This document shows positions 1 to 8,919 of a stretch of DNA of 43,698 nucleotides, one piece after another (within the stretch, counting starts at the first letter, position 1; each line of letters opens with the position of its first letter). The stretch lies in NCBI GenBank assembly GCA_022842685.1, contig JALHPC010000022.1, positions 2,946-46,643 on the forward strand. The letters are read 5' to 3'. The position numbers and the translations under genes are program-made. The notes below the pieces were generated by a model. The model was not told the DNA's origin, made no database searches, and saw nothing but the letters and a program-made list of their open reading frames with translations. The stretch comes from Candidatus Kapaibacterium sp. (GTDB taxonomy: Bacteria > Bacteroidota > Ignavibacteria > Kapaibacteriales > Kapaibacteriaceae).

Positions 1-201
1 GTTGCTGTAACCGATGGGGAAATGCGTGTGTCCGTCGTATCAACGATGGGAACAACGGTATGGACATCGTCGACAATGGCAACAGCAGGATCCGAGTTCG
101 CCGTGTCGATTCCAACAGCGACGCTCGCTTCGGGTGCCTACTCAGTTGTTCTCGAGCAGAACGGCAGCCGCGTCTCCACTATGCTCTCTGTTGTTCGGTA
201 A
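1..201 (+). CDS. C-terminal fragment of a probable T9SS-secreted protein
   Basis: Frame 1 is open from the first base to a TAA at 199-201, giving the last 66 residues of a protein whose start lies outside the window. The tail (LASGAYSVVLEQNG then STMLSVVR) has the usual form of a T9SS type A sorting domain: a Gly-x-Tyr strand, a polar turn, and a final strand ending in a basic residue. Such proteins are exported by Sec, moved across the outer membrane by T9SS, and released or anchored to A-LPS. The rest of the protein cannot be judged. Serine and threonine are abundant in the visible part. The downstream operon encodes a PorV/PorQ-family protein, which fits a T9SS-using cell. Confidence 0.7.
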   Translation, partial: VAVTDGEMRVSVVSTMGTTVWTSSTMATAGSEFAVSIPTATLASGAYSVVLEQNGSRVSTMLSVVR

Positions 202-242
202 TTACGCCGTCAACGGGTCGATAACCACAGAATAATCCAAAC

Positions 243-247
243 AGGAG
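243..247 (+). promoter_or_regulatory. Shine-Dalgarno AGGAG that decides the TonB receptor start
   Basis: AGGAG lies directly against an ATG at 248 (no spacing) and six bases before a second in-frame ATG at 254. Normal spacing favours the second ATG. Confidence 0.6.
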
Positions 248-253
248 ATGACA

Positions 254-3200
254 ATGTTTCGCAGTATTGCGACCACACTTCTCGCCTTTATTGGCGCAAC
301 GACCCTTGTCATGGCCGGCATCACGGGGAACATCCGTGGGAAGGTAACAGACGAGGACAAGAACCCGCTGATTGGTGCAACCATCAAGGTGCTGGGAACG
401 CAGCGCGGTGGGAAGACAAAGTCTGATGGTACGTACTTCATCAATAACGTAACCGCAGGACCATACAAGATCCAGGTGACGTATGTTGGTAAGGACACCG
501 TCATCAAGCAAGTTACGATCATCGCAGACCAGACAGTCGACGTCGACTTCCGGCTTGGCACGAGTGGTGCGCTTAAAAAGGCCATCGTCGTTACTGCAGA
601 TAAAATGGTTTCGAGTACGGCTGTTGGTACATCGCGTGTGGTGGATAATAAGGCCATTACGAGCGTAGCCCTCGACAACGTTGCGGCTGTTGTTGGACGT
701 CAGGCCGGTGTAAGCGTTTCAGGCAACGGCTTTCAGGTTCGCGGTAGCCGGGTAACAGAATCGCAGGTGCTTGTAGACGGATTGGCCGTGACCGACCAGT
801 TTACGGGTGGTTTAGGTAATTCTGGGGCAACGGTTTCAGCCGCGATGCCTTCGTCGTATGCAACCGAGCAGGTTGACGTTAAGACGGGTAGCTTTGGCGC
901 TGAATACGGCAACGCCATTGGAGGCATTGTGAACTCGGTTGTACGAACGGGTAAGAACGACAAGTTCGATGTGCTCATGGCTTGGCGGAAGGACGTTCCG
1001 TTTGCCTTTGGATATGCGGGCAATGGTATCCAACTCGCGGCGCCATTGGAGGACCAAGTCGACCTTACCTTGGGCGGACCTACCGGCTTGCCGAATACGA
1101 CGTTCTTCGTTGCTGTTCGCAATATCTATCAGAATCACCGGAATTTTGGTCTGAGCGTTATTGATCCGTTCGGTATCGACCTTGGTTCTCCGCCGAATAA
1201 CCGGACGTGGTCGCAGAACCTTACTGGCCGTATTTCGATTGCACTACCTGGTGATATTCGACTCCTCGTTGGTGGTATGTTCGGCGTCGTAAACGGCGAG
1301 CGTAACAGTTGGACGTGGATGTATGCTACCGAGCCCGACATCCGTGTTGATCAAACTGGAACTCCAATCCTTGTTGATGGTCAGGTTCAGAGTAATGGCG
1401 TACCGCTTCGTAATGCAAAGCAGATTGCAGTCTATGAGCGGTCTGACAATGCCTTCGCACAGATCAACCATCAGCTGAATGAGAATATGTTCTACGATTT
1501 CCGCTTCTCAACGAATGGGAAGGTAACGGAAACAGCTCGACGTCGGACGATGGACGCTCCGGGCTTCCTCGGAAGCTTCGACATGATTTACCCTCGTGAC
1601 AACTCGACGGGTATGCAAGATCTCTACCAGGATAACTTGCCGAACCGAATCGTCGATGAATATGACGTTGCAACAGGACAGCGTACATCGGCTGATGGCT
1701 TCGCGACGGTAGAAGTCGTCCTTCCTAATCCGCTAACAGGATATGTGGAAGGTCCAGCTGACTTTAACTCCACTGCCAACCCGTATGGCCTGCAGGGCTT
1801 CTTTGCGGCGCGCGGAAATGAAGGTGGCGTTGACCTTCGTACAACACGATTCTTCCAGGTAGACGGTAACTTCACATACAACCTTCAGGCAGGTGAGACA
1901 CGTCACGTATTCAAAACTGGATTTGACCTACGTACCTTCCGGCTCTCGCGACACTTCAACGCCAACCCGTGGGACGGTTCGCCGTTCTACGACGTATATG
2001 GAAGCGATTACGGCTCGAACCTATACATCGAAGTAAGTGATACCATTCCAGGATCGCAACGAGCGCTCGAGCTTTCTTCACAGCCATACACACCAACTCA
2101 GGGGTCGTTTTATGTAAACGACCAAATGATTTTCAAGAACTTGGTGTTTACTGCTGGCGTGCGTGTCGATTATCTCAACACAGATGCGTTGTTCAGAACG
2201 GCATACGACCAGTTCTATCCCTTTGGTCTTGACGAAGGATTCGATGAAGTAAAGCCAAAATTCTACGTCAGTCCGCGGATGTCGATTACGTATCCAATCT
2301 CCGAGAACCAAAACTTTGCGTTGAGCTATGGCATCTACTACATGGCTCCTCCGTTCGCTGAGTTCTATGACTCGTTTAATGCGGTTCAACTTCGTGGTTC
2401 GCAGTCGCTGGGCGACCCGAACATGGAGATGCAGCGTACCAATCAATACGAAGTAACGTACCGCAATGCTCTTACCGAAGACTTTGCTATTACCGCCACT
2501 GGTTTCTACAAAGACGTTTACAATCAGTCAGGTTTGGCATTTGTACGGATCACCCCTATTCCATTCTTCCAGCGTGTATTGGCAGATTTTGGTTCGTCGC
2601 GTGGTCTCGAGTTGACCTTCGAAAAGCGCACGATTAACAACTTCGGTTTCAACATCAACTATACGCTTCAGCAAGCGACGGGTACGGCTAACAGCGCTAA
2701 CGTTGTTGCTGCTATCGATCCGATAACCGAGGAACCGGCCTATCCTGTTACTGAGTTTCCATTAGGTTTCGATCGTCGTCATCGTGTTAACGCCGCCATC
2801 ACTGTCTACTGGGGTCGCGACGAAGGTCCAACGATTGCTGGTATCCCGTTTCTTGAGAATATTAACATGACGTTGTCTGGCTTCTGGCAAACAGGATTGA
2901 CATTCACGCCGGTCGACGGTCGTGGGCAAGCAACGGGCGAAATCAATTCAGCTCGTCAGCCTTCGTTCTGGAACTCGGAAATGCGTTTTGTTCGTACAAT
3001 CCCACTTCAGAGTGTTTTTGGTGGCGACACCGAACTTGACCTTTTCTTGGACGTGTTCAACGTGTTTAACTTCACTGGTGCGATTGCGTTGTTCCCACGA
3101 ACAAACAATCCTGACTTTGACGGTCTTGCGCTTAATCGCCAAGAAGGTGACTTCTCGGGTGTTTCGCAGTTCCGCGAGGGAAATCCAACTCGTAAAGAGA

Positions 3201-3394
3201 CGTTTGCCCCGAATCAGTACGATCGGTCGGGGAATCGTCTGTACAATGCCCGTATTGACACTAACAACGACGGTATTGTGACGCAAGCGGAGACGTTCGC
3301 TGGATACCAGCAATATGTGAACGATGTTGTTGCACAACGTGGTAATTACCTACGGCCGCGACAAGTTTACTTCGGTGTTCGGGTACGGTTTTAA
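254..3394 (+). CDS. TonB-dependent outer-membrane receptor with N-terminal carboxypeptidase-regulatory-like domain
   Basis: The protein has about 1046 residues. A signal peptide (MFRSIATTLLAFIGATTLVMA) is followed by a carboxypeptidase-regulatory-like beta-sandwich at about residues 24-105 (GNIRGKVTDEDKNPLIGATI). Next come a TonB-box-like stretch (KKAIVVTADKM), a plug domain with the QVLVDGLAVTD and GSFGAEYGNAIGGIVN motifs, and a long beta-barrel ending YFGVRVRF with a terminal Phe. This is the SusC/CirA-like Bacteroidota receptor architecture, which uses ExbBD-TonB energy for uptake. The substrate is unknown and no SusD-like partner is present. Three bases separate it from the next gene, and the two appear to share an operon with the PorV/PorQ-family gene. 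An alternative ATG at 248 is six bases upstream. Confidence 0.9.
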   Translation: MFRSIATTLLAFIGATTLVMAGITGNIRGKVTDEDKNPLIGATIKVLGTQRGGKTKSDGTYFINNVTAGPYKIQVTYVGKDTVIKQVTIIADQTVDVDFRLGTSGALKKAIVVTADKMVSSTAVGTSRVVDNKAITSVALDNVAAVVGRQAGVSVSGNGFQVRGSRVTESQVLVDGLAVTDQFTGGLGNSGATVSAAMPSSYATEQVDVKTGSFGAEYGNAIGGIVNSVVRTGKNDKFDVLMAWRKDVPFAFGYAGNGIQLAAPLEDQVDLTLGGPTGLPNTTFFVAVRNIYQNHRNFGLSVIDPFGIDLGSPPNNRTWSQNLTGRISIALPGDIRLLVGGMFGVVNGERNSWTWMYATEPDIRVDQTGTPILVDGQVQSNGVPLRNAKQIAVYERSDNAFAQINHQLNENMFYDFRFSTNGKVTETARRRTMDAPGFLGSFDMIYPRDNSTGMQDLYQDNLPNRIVDEYDVATGQRTSADGFATVEVVLPNPLTGYVEGPADFNSTANPYGLQGFFAARGNEGGVDLRTTRFFQVDGNFTYNLQAGETRHVFKTGFDLRTFRLSRHFNANPWDGSPFYDVYGSDYGSNLYIEVSDTIPGSQRALELSSQPYTPTQGSFYVNDQMIFKNLVFTAGVRVDYLNTDALFRTAYDQFYPFGLDEGFDEVKPKFYVSPRMSITYPISENQNFALSYGIYYMAPPFAEFYDSFNAVQLRGSQSLGDPNMEMQRTNQYEVTYRNALTEDFAITATGFYKDVYNQSGLAFVRITPIPFFQRVLADFGSSRGLELTFEKRTINNFGFNINYTLQQATGTANSANVVAAIDPITEEPAYPVTEFPLGFDRRHRVNAAITVYWGRDEGPTIAGIPFLENINMTLSGFWQTGLTFTPVDGRGQATGEINSARQPSFWNSEMRFVRTIPLQSVFGGDTELDLFLDVFNVFNFTGAIALFPRTNNPDFDGLALNRQEGDFSGVSQFREGNPTRKETFAPNQYDRSGNRLYNARIDTNNDGIVTQAETFAGYQQYVNDVVAQRGNYLRPRQVYFGVRVRF

Positions 3395-3397
3395 CCC

Positions 3398-6300
3398 ATG
3401 ATTCAGCCAAAACGAATAACATCCATGATGAAGAACCTAACTACAACATTCGGGCTTTGGGCGGCTACCGCCACGATGCTGTCGTTGTTTGCTGGCTCAC
3501 AGGCTATAGCGCGCACGACCGACTCGACACAGAAGCCATTGCAAACTCAGAAAACGCCAGACTTTCTGCAGCGTACGTATAGCCGGGTTTTCGACAACCA
3601 GGATAATGCAGTTTCTCGATTTGCCTTCAAAATTTCCAACTACGGGATATGGGGCTTCGACATCACGAATGGTCGTGGTGGTGGTGTGTGGCCACGTGGA
3701 TCGCAAAACCAGTACATGTTTGCTGGTGGACCGTGGTTCGGTGCGTTGAAGCGTATCGGTCGAGATTCCTCTCTCCGCAAGCTTGTATTGATTGGATATA
3801 ACTCGTCGACAGGTGATGGTTGGTGTGTACCAGGCTCGATTGACGATGGGCCCCTGGTACAGAATACGACCGAGGGACTCTACAAGAACCGCGTCTATTT
3901 CTCTACTGACGTTTCCCCTTCGTCGGGCGAACCAGTTCCGCCCAACCCTGCACTTCCCAACTGGCCTATCTGGGATACCTCGCCGAATGACACGATTCGA
4001 ATCAATAGGTACTTCGGACGATATGTCAACGACATTACGCTTCGAAATCAGGCGACTGTTGCCAAGGGGCCATCGTTTATTTCTGAGGAAGATATTTTCT
4101 GCGTTTACAAGGACACCGACCTCAGTCGCTACGAAGGCGGCGCTTCACAACGCCGCAGCGAGGGCTATCCGCTAGGTCTTCAAATCGAACAAACAGTCTA
4201 CTCATGGGGGTTCGGTGACTACGGCGACTTCATCTTCCTGAAGTACCTCTTCATCCACCCTAGGCAGTATGGCGACACACTGATCAATTGCTGGATGGGC
4301 GCTCTGCTTGACGTTGACATTGCAGACACGCGAAACCCCATTCTTGGGGCTGCGAATGACCGGTCAACGTATTACGGTGAAGCTCCAGAGCTAAATCTTG
4401 CCCTGCAATGGACGAATCCCGACCGTGGCGAGGCTGGCCGTGGCTTTGGTTACTTGGGATTCAACTTCCTTGAGTCGCCAGCGGTTGATGCAGATGGTTT
4501 CATCCGCAAAGACAAGCGCAAATTTGTGGTGGCCGAACAGCTTGGCTTGGTGACTGTTCAGGACTGGCCAATTGACGTTGACCGCCGTACAAACGAAGAA
4601 CGGTACGACTTCCTTTCAGAGCGCCGTAAGGAGCCAGTGGCATCTACACCAGGCGATCGTCGTATGCTCATGGCGACTGGGCCGTTTAACATGATACCTG
4701 GTGATTCTGCTCGTATTGTTCTTGGTGTAATCCTTGCCGCAACAGGCAAGGGTGGCGATGCTGATGGTACGCCAGAGGACTTCGTCGAAATCATTCGTAA
4801 GGTTCGTTTCGCTCAAAGTGTTTACGACAATAACTTTAATGCACCGCGCGCGCCCGATCGATCGGTGATCGCTGGATATCGTAATCCTCACGCATCGCTA
4901 GAAGTACCGGCAGCGGGAATTCTTCCGCTTGACAATGGTATGGTTATTCAATGGGACTCAACGGCAGAACTATCCGTCGACTCACTTGAAGGTGGCATGG
5001 ACTTCCTTGGCTATCGTTTGTACCGTGCGCGCAATGTCACGGACTTGGATACCTTCTCTCAAAACCGTAGTGTAGACGAGCGCAAGGGTCCACAGGGATG
5101 GCGCCAAATTGCACAGTTCGCAATGCCTACGCCGTTTGTGAAGCAAAGCGTTACTATCGAAGGCGTTGGTATTGCCATCGACGATTACGTCCCATGTGAG
5201 CCAGTCTCTGGTTCTGGACAGCGACGATTCCTCGTGTTGCGAACGCCATCAACAGCAGAGCCATGGCGCTCGATGTGGGAAGGACTGCTTCGCCCACTTA
5301 ACCGGCCACGACTGTTCTACTATCCACGCACTACGGGTAACGCACTTGACATGACGAGGTTGTCGCGTGCCGACTCGATGGCAATGTGTTACTTTGTTAT
5401 CCCAGAGAACATTACGATGCCGCCAGTTCGGTTCGTCAATCCTGCGCAGGTAACAACGGCCCAAGATTCTACAACGCTGGCGACATTTATGTCGCTTGAT
5501 CCGCAAGACGCTATCGCATGGCGCGATAGCATGAACAAGCTTATCCTTGCTCGTCAAGTGCTTATCGAAGACTTCCGTTTCAAGGATACCATTGATATTG
5601 ACAGCGCTGGTGTGCGTGTTCGACGTGAAATCATGCGTCCGTTCCAGGAGTTGACGTCTACACGTCACAATGTGATCGCTCCGTTTATGGCGCGGACTAC
5701 AAGTGGACGTACGTTTGTTGACTATGGTGACGATAATCGCGACGGCATCATCAACTACTCTCCGGATCCAGACGCGACAGAAAGACTTCTCAACAACGTA
5801 GATTACTACTGGGCTGTGCGTGCTTATGACGAAGGCGATTATCTGCTGCCTTCACCGCAGAAGCTAAATTCCAACGCAGTTGAGCTAACGAACGTTGTAC
5901 GTGCCCGGCCTCGTGCGCCACGTCTTGGCGGAGATGCTCCAGTTGAAGTTGTCGTTCCCGAAGACCAAAAATCCAAACTTTCAGGTATCTACAACATTAA
6001 GTTCCTGATCAATGACCAGAACAGATTTAAGCAGCTTTACGCTGGTAAAACGCTTAAGCTTGAGTTCTACCGTACGTGGTCGGCCGTTTACAACGTTCAG
6101 AATGTAACGCGTCCTTCAGATGACGACTTTAACGGCCTTTATCAGGTAGTTTTCTTCCTGAGAGATTCGGCTACCAATCGCGTGCTTGGCGGATGGAGTG
6201 CTCCACTACGCCCATCGCAATGTCAGTTCGAATCCCCAACAAACCGTGGGTACCTTCCTGCGCACTTCACAGAAAAGGGGCGCTCGTGGTCGGACTCCGC

Positions 6301-7747
6301 GGGAATTCGCATTGATACAATTGGCTTTAATCCTATCGTTGAAGACACGAACACGATGGGTGATCCAGACGGACGTCAAAAGCGCAGACGTCAAGGGTCC
6401 TTCTCAACCACAGCTTCATGTGAGCCATCGTCAACTCGTTTTGCCGAAGGTTTAGTCGGAGTGTCGTTCGACTACGATATCGAGCAATGGGGCGGCAACT
6501 ATCGCTTTGACTTTGCAAGAGTTGAATCTGGCTCCAGCGGAGCTTACGTCGGCAATGGTAATCTTGCCGCACAAACCTACACCCAGGAGAATACTCCGAT
6601 TGCATATCCTTGGCTCGAGAATCAAGGCCCACGCGACTTTGTTCTTCCTACACGCACGGTCGTGCCAGTTCAAGAGTTCCCACAGTCGTTCAATAATGGG
6701 CCAGGCCTTTACGAAATCGAGTTCTTACCAGGTGGTACCGAGACGATTACTACAGAGTTCTTGCAGACGGGGTCGCCAACAGGTGGAACAGAGCAGGCAG
6801 TTTTTGAGAACGTGCCGTTCCTGAATATGCGTGTACGGAATATCATTCCGTATTCTCGTCGTGATGAGACAGGCGCAACAGTTGACGTTACAAAGAATCA
6901 TGAGTTCACTCCAGCCAATCTGTCGATTAGTGGTGACATCCTAGGCTATCCCGAACTCCGTCGGACGCCATCGGGTTCGTTTGCTGCGGCTGCCTTCGGT
7001 TGGCGTAACACGCGTCCCGGCATTCCAGCCGCTCAACGCGCACGGTCGGCTGCCAATCGTAATACAGGTGCGCCACTTGGCCGCCCTGATCGCTACTATG
7101 TTTCTCGCAACCTCTCTCGTAATGGCCAAGACACACTTGACTTTGCTCATGTACTCAACATCGCTGGTGTACAGGTTGCCCTAGACTTCTCATGGGTAGG
7201 ACGTCGGAATAGTTCGGCACTCGTACGGCCTTCGTCGGTGGCTGCGCCGTCGCCATTGCCTACTCGCGACTTCCAAGCCGGTGACAAGGTTTTGGTTGGT
7301 ACCTTCGGTGGTGCTCTTGGCTTCCCTGAAGACCGTGCCCACGTGTTCTTGCGAGTTGGCCAATACGATCCCGAAGTGTTGGGACGTGAGATTACGACCG
7401 ACGACCTTGAGCGAGTGCGTGTTTCACCTAACCCGTACATCGTAGCTCACGAAGGTATCCGTTCGTCGTTTGAAGGCAAGATCTACTTCACAAACCTTCC
7501 ACGGAAGGCCAAGATCGACATCTACACGTCTTCGGGAAGTCTCGTACGATCCATTAATCACGACGAATCCACATCGGACGATCCCGACAAGGAAGCCGTC
7601 GTCGTGTGGGATCTCTTCTCACTCAATCGCCAGCGTGTAGCTAGCCAACTCTTGATTGCCGAGATTTCCACGCCGAGCGGTGCGAAGGTCATCAGGAAAT
7701 TCAGTGTCATCGTCGGTCCGGCCCGACTCATCTCTAATACCAATTAA
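3398..7747 (+). CDS. giant exported protein with T9SS-like C-terminal domain
   Basis: This 1449-residue protein has a signal peptide that looks best from ATG 3425 or 3428 (MMKNLTTTFGLWAATATML..QAIA), so the annotated start at 3398 may be nine or ten codons too early. The N-terminal half is rich in Gly and aromatic residues (VWPRGSQNQYMFAGGPWFGAL). A central segment (YGDDNRDGIINY, then DYYWAVRAYDEGD) looks like a fibronectin-like module. The C-terminus (RVSPNPYIVAHEG, then FTNLPRKAKIDIYTSSGSLV) matches the FlgD/T9SS-type sorting-domain pattern. I recognise no catalytic motif. It lies between a TonB receptor and a PorV/PorQ-family protein in one operon, so it is probably a cell-surface or secreted T9SS substrate handled by that PorV-like partner (inference). 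Confidence 0.8.
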   Translation: MIQPKRITSMMKNLTTTFGLWAATATMLSLFAGSQAIARTTDSTQKPLQTQKTPDFLQRTYSRVFDNQDNAVSRFAFKISNYGIWGFDITNGRGGGVWPRGSQNQYMFAGGPWFGALKRIGRDSSLRKLVLIGYNSSTGDGWCVPGSIDDGPLVQNTTEGLYKNRVYFSTDVSPSSGEPVPPNPALPNWPIWDTSPNDTIRINRYFGRYVNDITLRNQATVAKGPSFISEEDIFCVYKDTDLSRYEGGASQRRSEGYPLGLQIEQTVYSWGFGDYGDFIFLKYLFIHPRQYGDTLINCWMGALLDVDIADTRNPILGAANDRSTYYGEAPELNLALQWTNPDRGEAGRGFGYLGFNFLESPAVDADGFIRKDKRKFVVAEQLGLVTVQDWPIDVDRRTNEERYDFLSERRKEPVASTPGDRRMLMATGPFNMIPGDSARIVLGVILAATGKGGDADGTPEDFVEIIRKVRFAQSVYDNNFNAPRAPDRSVIAGYRNPHASLEVPAAGILPLDNGMVIQWDSTAELSVDSLEGGMDFLGYRLYRARNVTDLDTFSQNRSVDERKGPQGWRQIAQFAMPTPFVKQSVTIEGVGIAIDDYVPCEPVSGSGQRRFLVLRTPSTAEPWRSMWEGLLRPLNRPRLFYYPRTTGNALDMTRLSRADSMAMCYFVIPENITMPPVRFVNPAQVTTAQDSTTLATFMSLDPQDAIAWRDSMNKLILARQVLIEDFRFKDTIDIDSAGVRVRREIMRPFQELTSTRHNVIAPFMARTTSGRTFVDYGDDNRDGIINYSPDPDATERLLNNVDYYWAVRAYDEGDYLLPSPQKLNSNAVELTNVVRARPRAPRLGGDAPVEVVVPEDQKSKLSGIYNIKFLINDQNRFKQLYAGKTLKLEFYRTWSAVYNVQNVTRPSDDDFNGLYQVVFFLRDSATNRVLGGWSAPLRPSQCQFESPTNRGYLPAHFTEKGRSWSDSAGIRIDTIGFNPIVEDTNTMGDPDGRQKRRRQGSFSTTASCEPSSTRFAEGLVGVSFDYDIEQWGGNYRFDFARVESGSSGAYVGNGNLAAQTYTQENTPIAYPWLENQGPRDFVLPTRTVVPVQEFPQSFNNGPGLYEIEFLPGGTETITTEFLQTGSPTGGTEQAVFENVPFLNMRVRNIIPYSRRDETGATVDVTKNHEFTPANLSISGDILGYPELRRTPSGSFAAAAFGWRNTRPGIPAAQRARSAANRNTGAPLGRPDRYYVSRNLSRNGQDTLDFAHVLNIAGVQVALDFSWVGRRNSSALVRPSSVAAPSPLPTRDFQAGDKVLVGTFGGALGFPEDRAHVFLRVGQYDPEVLGREITTDDLERVRVSPNPYIVAHEGIRSSFEGKIYFTNLPRKAKIDIYTSSGSLVRSINHDESTSDDPDKEAVVVWDLFSLNRQRVASQLLIAEISTPSGAKVIRKFSVIVGPARLISNTN

Positions 7748-7762
7748 GGGGCTTTGGCAACT

Positions 7763-8839
7763 ATGAAGATCACGACGACCATCATTGCTGTCGCATTAGC
7801 TTGCTCCTTCGCAGTTCAAACCGGTAACGCTCAGCTTATCAGCGTTACAGGAGGCGAGTTCACAAAGGTTGGCCTTGCCGGAGGGCAGTTCTTGAAAATT
7901 GGAGCTGGTGCCCGCGCTACTGGCATGGCCGGTGCGTTTGCTGGCATTGCCAACGACGTTAGCTCCATGTTCTGGAACCCTGCAGGTATTGCAGAAATCA
8001 ACACGTACTCCGCTGACGTAAGCAATACGTTTTGGTTTGCAGGAATGCAGCACCAATTCGTTGGTGCTGTTATTCCAGTGTCGGAGAAATTCCGCCTTGG
8101 CGTGAATTTCCTTTCGTTTGGCTCAGGTGATATCCTGCGCACATCAATGGATGACCCCGACGGCGAGGCCGGCGGTATTTACTCGGTGAACGACATTGCT
8201 TTGGGCTTCACCTTCGCTGGTAAGCTTACCGACCAGTTCGCTTTCGGAGTTACTGCGCGATATGTGCAGCATGCGTTTTCGAATGCGAGCGCTGGCGGAT
8301 TTGTCTTCGACGTTGGAACACGGTACAATACGGGCTTCAATGGCGTTTCGCTCGGCTTTGGCATCAACAACATGGGGCCTCAGCAACAATACTCAGGCGC
8401 CGACCTAACACGCCAATATCGATTTATTTCGGGATCGACCAATACGACGGCACGTGACTTTACTCTTAACACATCACCGTTCAATATTCCGCTTTCGTTC
8501 CGCGCCGGCGTAGGTATTGATATGTTCCAAGGCTGGATTGCCGAGAAGCCAGAGGTAGATATCGATGGTGTGCAAGTACACCAGTGGCTCGTGGGACTCG
8601 ACTTTGAAACGTACTCCGATGTGCCAGAACAGTATGCCATTGGAACCGAGTACACATGGAACGAGCTTGTAGCAGTACGTGCGGGCTATCGCTTTGGTCA
8701 CGACCAAATGGGGCTAGCTGCCGGTGTTGGTCTTCGCTACGAGAGCTCGGACTTCCGTGGTCAACTCGATTATTCGATCAATCCAACAGCCAACATCGGT
8801 CTGATCAATCGGTTGAGCCTGGTGCTGAACTTAAATTAA
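7763..8839 (+). CDS. PorV/PorQ-family outer-membrane protein
   Basis: The protein has about 358 residues: a signal peptide (MKITTTIIAVALACSFAVQTGNAQ), then a FadL-like beta-barrel. The N-terminal signature FLKIGAGARATGMAGAF..SSMFWNPAGIA is typical of the PorV/PorQ (UPF0164) family. PorV is the T9SS shuttle that binds cargo C-terminal domains at the outer membrane and delivers them to the attachment complex; PorQ acts similarly with PorZ. ATG 7763 is chosen over an in-frame TTG at 7754, because AAGGGG at 7746-7751 is too close to the TTG and the signal peptide starts best at the ATG. It sits 15 bases after the giant cargo-like gene and is the last gene before a strong terminator, which suggests a shuttle dedicated to that cargo. 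Confidence 0.88.
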   Translation: MKITTTIIAVALACSFAVQTGNAQLISVTGGEFTKVGLAGGQFLKIGAGARATGMAGAFAGIANDVSSMFWNPAGIAEINTYSADVSNTFWFAGMQHQFVGAVIPVSEKFRLGVNFLSFGSGDILRTSMDDPDGEAGGIYSVNDIALGFTFAGKLTDQFAFGVTARYVQHAFSNASAGGFVFDVGTRYNTGFNGVSLGFGINNMGPQQQYSGADLTRQYRFISGSTNTTARDFTLNTSPFNIPLSFRAGVGIDMFQGWIAEKPEVDIDGVQVHQWLVGLDFETYSDVPEQYAIGTEYTWNELVAVRAGYRFGHDQMGLAAGVGLRYESSDFRGQLDYSINPTANIGLINRLSLVLNLN

Positions 8840-8865
8840 TCGTATCGTTCCTTCGTCAGTAAACT

Positions 8866-8897
8866 CATGCCGTTGGCTGCGCGCAGCCAACGGCATG
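8866..8897 (+). terminator. perfect palindromic intrinsic terminator
   Basis: These 32 bases are an exact palindrome: the 16-base left arm (CATGCCGTTGGCTGCG) is the exact reverse complement of the right arm. It can form a stem of about 14 bp with a GCGC loop. A T-rich stretch (tctgtttcttct) follows at 8898-8909. It closes the receptor/giant protein/PorV operon. Confidence 0.75.
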
Positions 8898-8919
8898 TCT
8901 GTTTCTTCTGGAGTCCCAT

